A stretch of 64,000 nt of DNA from Panax quinquefolius (lineage: Eukaryota > Streptophyta > Magnoliopsida > Apiales > Araliaceae): contig CM035171.1 in the NCBI GenBank assembly GCA_020205615.1, forward strand, positions 121,648,893-121,712,892, given 5' to 3'. The notes under the pieces were generated by a model. The model searched no databases, was not told the DNA's origin, and saw only the letters and a list, made by a program, of their open reading frames with translations. Shown here in pieces: positions 60,135 to 64,000 of this stretch (position 1 is the first letter of the stretch; each line of letters opens with the position of its first letter). Made by a program: the position numbers and the translations under genes.

Positions 60135-63100
60135 ATGTCGATCGAGAATATTAACAATGGGAGTAAATGAGACCGTGGAGATGCTCAGATTTACCAACGA
60201 GGAGAACGGCAACAGTCGGGCAATGTTCCTCCCGTGAACAACACCACGGAAAGTATGATGAACGAGGGATGTTTAGAAGTTTTTTGTAGCTCATGCAAAA
60301 TCGCATTTAGGAGACTCGTGTTCAAAATACAGGAGGAAATGATAGCAATTCACCAAGTTGTCACAAATGCCCAAGCAGCTCAAAGAGTCGGGACCACTGT
60401 AATTTAAGGGAAAGCCGATCCGATCACGGCATGAAACACGGGTCAAACAAATTACCAAGATATTCGATGTCTGGGATGCACGGAGGAACAGAAGGTTCCA
60501 TTCGCCACCTTTATGTTCCGTGGCGCAGGCAGCATCATCGGTGGGAGTCTCAGAAAGTTGCACTCCATCCACCCGACTCAAAGATGTCTTGGGAGACGCT
60601 TTCAGAGACTATTTAATGACAAATACTTTCCCGAAAGTGTTCGCTATACGAAGGAAGTGGAGTTCATCGACAGAGCAAAACAATACGATTTGTCTCAAAG
60701 ACGAGGCAAAGTTTGCAGAGTTATCCGTGTTCAGACCTCATTTGGTGGAGAATGAGGAACGATGACGCGGATGTTTCTTAGAGGTTTGAAACCCAAGATA
60801 CGCCAAGATCTCATTTCTCATAAACTTTCTTTATTCGGGATGTTGTAAAATGTGGCTCAATTATTAGAGCGAGATAACGAGTACGGCCAACCGAGGGACC
60901 ATAACCGTGGATCGCACGTAGATAAATAGCAACAATGTAATAATGATAACTCATGAGAAAGAAACAGACGGATGTAAATGGTAACCACTCGTGGTAATCA
61001 TGGTCATGAAAATGTAAGAAGCGAAATGAGGAGATTTTAAAAGAGGAGATTTAACAACGACTATGTGAAGACGACAAAGGTTCAAGCAAAGAATCGGTTC
61101 TAAGGGAGGAGAACCACCACCCATTATATGCTACAAATGCGAAAAGAGGGACATATCACCAAACCGCCCACAACAGCTCAAGGTATGCTATAGTTGTGGA
61201 AAGGAAGGACATATCGCCGAGATCAGACGACAGAGAATAAACCTAGTTCAATGGGGGACGGTGACTCAAAAGATCGTCCCGTAAAAGTCAAAGTCAACGA
61301 TTCCCGAAAGAGCGCTTTTCAGGATCGGTCATAATGCGAGGAACCCAAACGAGGTGATCACGGTAAGCTATTTATAAATTCTTGTAAGTTTATACCTTAC
61401 TTGATACCGGCATACCCATTCATTTATCTCTCCCGCATGTGCTCAACGCTTAAACTCGATTCGAGAGAAATTAGACTTTGATCTATCTCGTGGAAACTCC
61501 GCTAGAGAAACTTTCATCACATCCAATCGCTTATAAATCTTGTTTGATTCAAGTTGGCACCATCACCTTACCGCTGACCTTATCTCTTTAAAGATACTTG
61601 CTTTTGATGTGATTTTAGGATTGATGGTTAACTACTCATCATGCCAAAATTGATTGTTTTCGTAAGGTTGTTAGTTTTCATATTCCTAACCAACCCGTTG
61701 TATTTAATTCAAGCAACTAAACCATTAAAATCAATCACTATCATATCTAATCATAAAGCTATTCGCTTATTGAAAAACGGATGTCAAGCTTTCTTAGCCC
61801 ATGTTATGGATTTGAATAAAGACACGCCAAATTTGAATAATATTCCGTTGTTATCGATTTTCCCCGACGATTTCAAGAACTTCCCTGGCCTACCCCGTAA
61901 CGTGAAGTCAATTTTTATTGATCTTGAACCCGCACAAAGCCCATTTCTAAAACCCCATATCGAATGGCTCCTATTGAACTTCAGAGTTAAAGGTCCAACT
62001 ATGTGAATTGTTGGACATCGGTTTCATCTGGCCCCAAGACATCTCCGGGGTGCTCCTGCTTTATTCAGAAAAAAAGAAAGACGGAGTATGCGATTTCAGA
62101 CGACTATCTGGAATCGAACCATGTCACCATCAAGAATAGGTATCCCTCACTCGGATTGATGACTTGTTTGACCACCAGTAAGGGGCACAATTCTTTTCAA
62201 AATCGATCTTCGCTCGATATCATCACCAAAATTAGAATCGAGGATATTCCAAAGACCGCTTTCGTAACTCCTGTAGATGGGCATTATGAATTTTTAGTCA
62301 TGTCTTTTTGACTAACTAATGCTCCTCGCATGGCTTTCATGGATATGATGAACCGAGTATTCAAGGAATATTTCGATCGGGCTTCGTTGTGTTTTTTTAT
62401 TGATGACATCCTTATATATTCCAAAAGTCGTGAAGATCATGAGCACCATTTGAAGTCGGTACTCCAAAGGCTTCGCGGAAAACCAACTATATGCCAAATT
62501 GAAGAAATGCGAAGTTCGCTCGAGGAAGTAGCATTTCTTGGGCATGTGGTGTCAAAACATGGAGTATCCGCTGATCCGGCCAAGATCAAGCAATACAAAG
62601 TTGGGAGCAACCAAGTTGTGGATCAAGACGTAGCTTTTTGGGCTTAGCCGGTTATTATCGGAGATTCGTGGAAGGTTTTCTAATCGCTACTCCATTAACT
62701 CAAATTTAACTCCTAAGGATACAAAAATTGCTTGGAATGAAGAACGCGAGAAAAGTTTCCAAGAGCTTAAGAGAGACTTATTTTAAGACTGCTCTAACAA
62801 TACCATCCGTTCGGATGGATTTGTTATCTACAGCCGATGCTTCGTGCAAAGGGTTAGGATGTGTTCTCATGCAACGGGAAAGTCATAGCCTATGCCTCAT
62901 GACAACTTAAAGAGTATGAGAGGAATTATCCTACCATGATCTAGAGTTGGCAAAGCAAATGTTGCCGCTTAAAGATATGGAGGCACTATCTATATGGGGA
63001 GAAAGTGGAGATATATTCGCATCATAAAAGCCTTAAATATTTCTTCACTCAAAAGAACTCAACACGCAAGCAAATGACGCTGGCTCGAAGCTATTGAAAG

Positions 63101-64000
63101 ACTACGCACCACACTATTCAATACCATCCCGTAAAGTTTAACGTGGTAATGACGACGATCGAGAGTAGAAGATCATATGCGCGGAACGAAAAGCGATGAT
63201 GTCAAGTATATACGACAGAGCCAACTTTAATAGAAAAGTTAAGGTCGCTTTCAAGCCACCAACCCTTGAGAGTCGATGCGTATGAAGAAGAAAGTACAAG
63301 AAGGAGCTATTCCTAAGCTTAGAATTGATGAAGAAGGAATACTTGAGTCCACTCTAGACTTTCAGGTTCCTAACGACTCGATTTGAAGTACAAGATTACG
63401 ATGGAGGCACACAATACACCATTTGCAATCCATCCTCGAAGTACTAAAATGTATCGTGATCTTCTACATACATTTTGGTGGAATAATACGAAGAGAGAGA
63501 TTGCAAAGTTTATCTCGATGTGTTTAACTTGCCAACGGTAAAGTGAGCATCTAGTACCTAAGGGTCCAGTAACCACTTGAGATTCCTGAATGGAAGTGGG
63601 AACACATTACCATGGATTTCAAGCACGGTCTTCCTACGGCTTTCAAGGCATCAATGCTATTTGGGTTATTGTTGATAGATTAACCAAGTCCGCTTCATTT
63701 TTGCCGACACGGAGACTTATTCACTTGAACGCCTTGCTAGTATGTGACGTAAATGAGATCGTGAGGTCAGTATGGCATGCCCAGATCCATAGTTTCGGAT
63801 CGCGACCCAAGATTCACTTCAAGATTTTGGGTTAGCTTTGCAAAAAGCTATGGGCACGGATTTGCGATTTAGTTCTAAGATACCATCCCCAAACGGACGG
63901 ACAATCGAGAGGACTATTCAAACTCTTCAAGATTTATTAAGACTCGTGGTCCTAGACTTCAAGGGTAGTTGGGATAAGTATTTACCATGGTGGAATTCTC
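60135..64000 (+). pseudogene. Element C gag-pol, decayed and truncated by the window
   Basis: ATG at 60135. Gag includes the leader matching element B and ENEERWRARMF-like pieces near 60750. Zinc knuckles lie near 61130-61220 (CYKCEKR, then CYSCGKEGHIAE). Protease LDTGIPIHLS is near 61402. The RT segment 61641-62640 holds LFLTNPLYLIQATKPLKSI-type linker, [37 protein letters not shown] and FLGHVVSKHGVSADPAKI in nearly one frame. RNase H includes [14 protein letters not shown] (62829-62875). The integrase region includes WKWEHITMDF (63590s) and [20 protein letters not shown] (63655-63715), followed by the catalytic-core stretch running off the edge. Scattered stops interrupt it. Confidence 0.87.

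Larger units (their letters stand above)
57222..64000 (+). mobile_element. Element C: second Tekay element of the same family (right end outside the window)
   Basis: A 5' LTR (57222-59940), primer site and gag-pol follow the same order and nearly the same sequence as element B. Element B pol ends about 4.14 kb after its gag start shows equivalent sequence to 63999; the 3' end of pol and the 3' LTR of C lie to the right. Confidence 0.88.

Overview
This is plant nuclear DNA, most likely from an angiosperm and probably a eudicot. It is AT-rich, its genes carry GT-AG introns, and its mobile elements belong to plant lineages (Tat and Tekay Ty3/gypsy, SIRE-like Ty1/copia, Mutator-like, Tourist-like, Helitron). 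I cannot name the species. Only two intact host genes are visible: a 4-exon universal stress protein gene (1343-3040, plus strand, 160 aa) and a 5-exon TCTP gene (16861-20039, minus strand, 168 aa). Nearly everything else is transposable elements, many nested in one another.

Layout. 1-567: 3' end of a Tekay-type LTR. 568-1297: DNA ending in a Helitron-like terminus and holding a fragment that resembles a SCAMP exon. 1343-3040: USP gene. 3480-14472: an 11-kb Ty3/gypsy element of Tat type, with two LTRs, decayed gag-pol with two RNase H domains, a four-unit tandem repeat and a decayed antisense gene behind pol. 14930-16037: a non-autonomous element with long terminal inverted repeats and a perfect 10-bp target-site duplication. 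16861-20039: TCTP, with a Tourist-like element in intron 1.

From about 20.4 to 42.9 kb lies one Mutator-like transposase gene broken by insertions. Tekay element A (22849-32514, minus) sits in a coding exon with duplication TTGGG. SIRE-like copia element D (32871-42086, minus) sits in an intron with duplication AATTG. A second copia copy, E (42936 to about 45497, plus), cuts the catalytic region. Then come a collapsed Tekay-like element F (about 45498-46526, minus) and two same-family Tekay elements in tandem: B (about 46527-56758, plus) and C (from about 57222, plus, running off the window).

The host genes read cleanly through every splice junction. The retroelement coding regions are peppered with small indels and substitutions that often differ between near-identical copies and often sit where one copy reads CAG or CTG. 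I suspect part of this apparent decay is base-calling or assembly error at methylated CHG sites. Domain order and homology are therefore firmer than any single frameshift. I found no tRNA, rRNA, CRISPR or prokaryotic system, and no gene set forming a new pathway; the novelty lies in element architecture and nesting.
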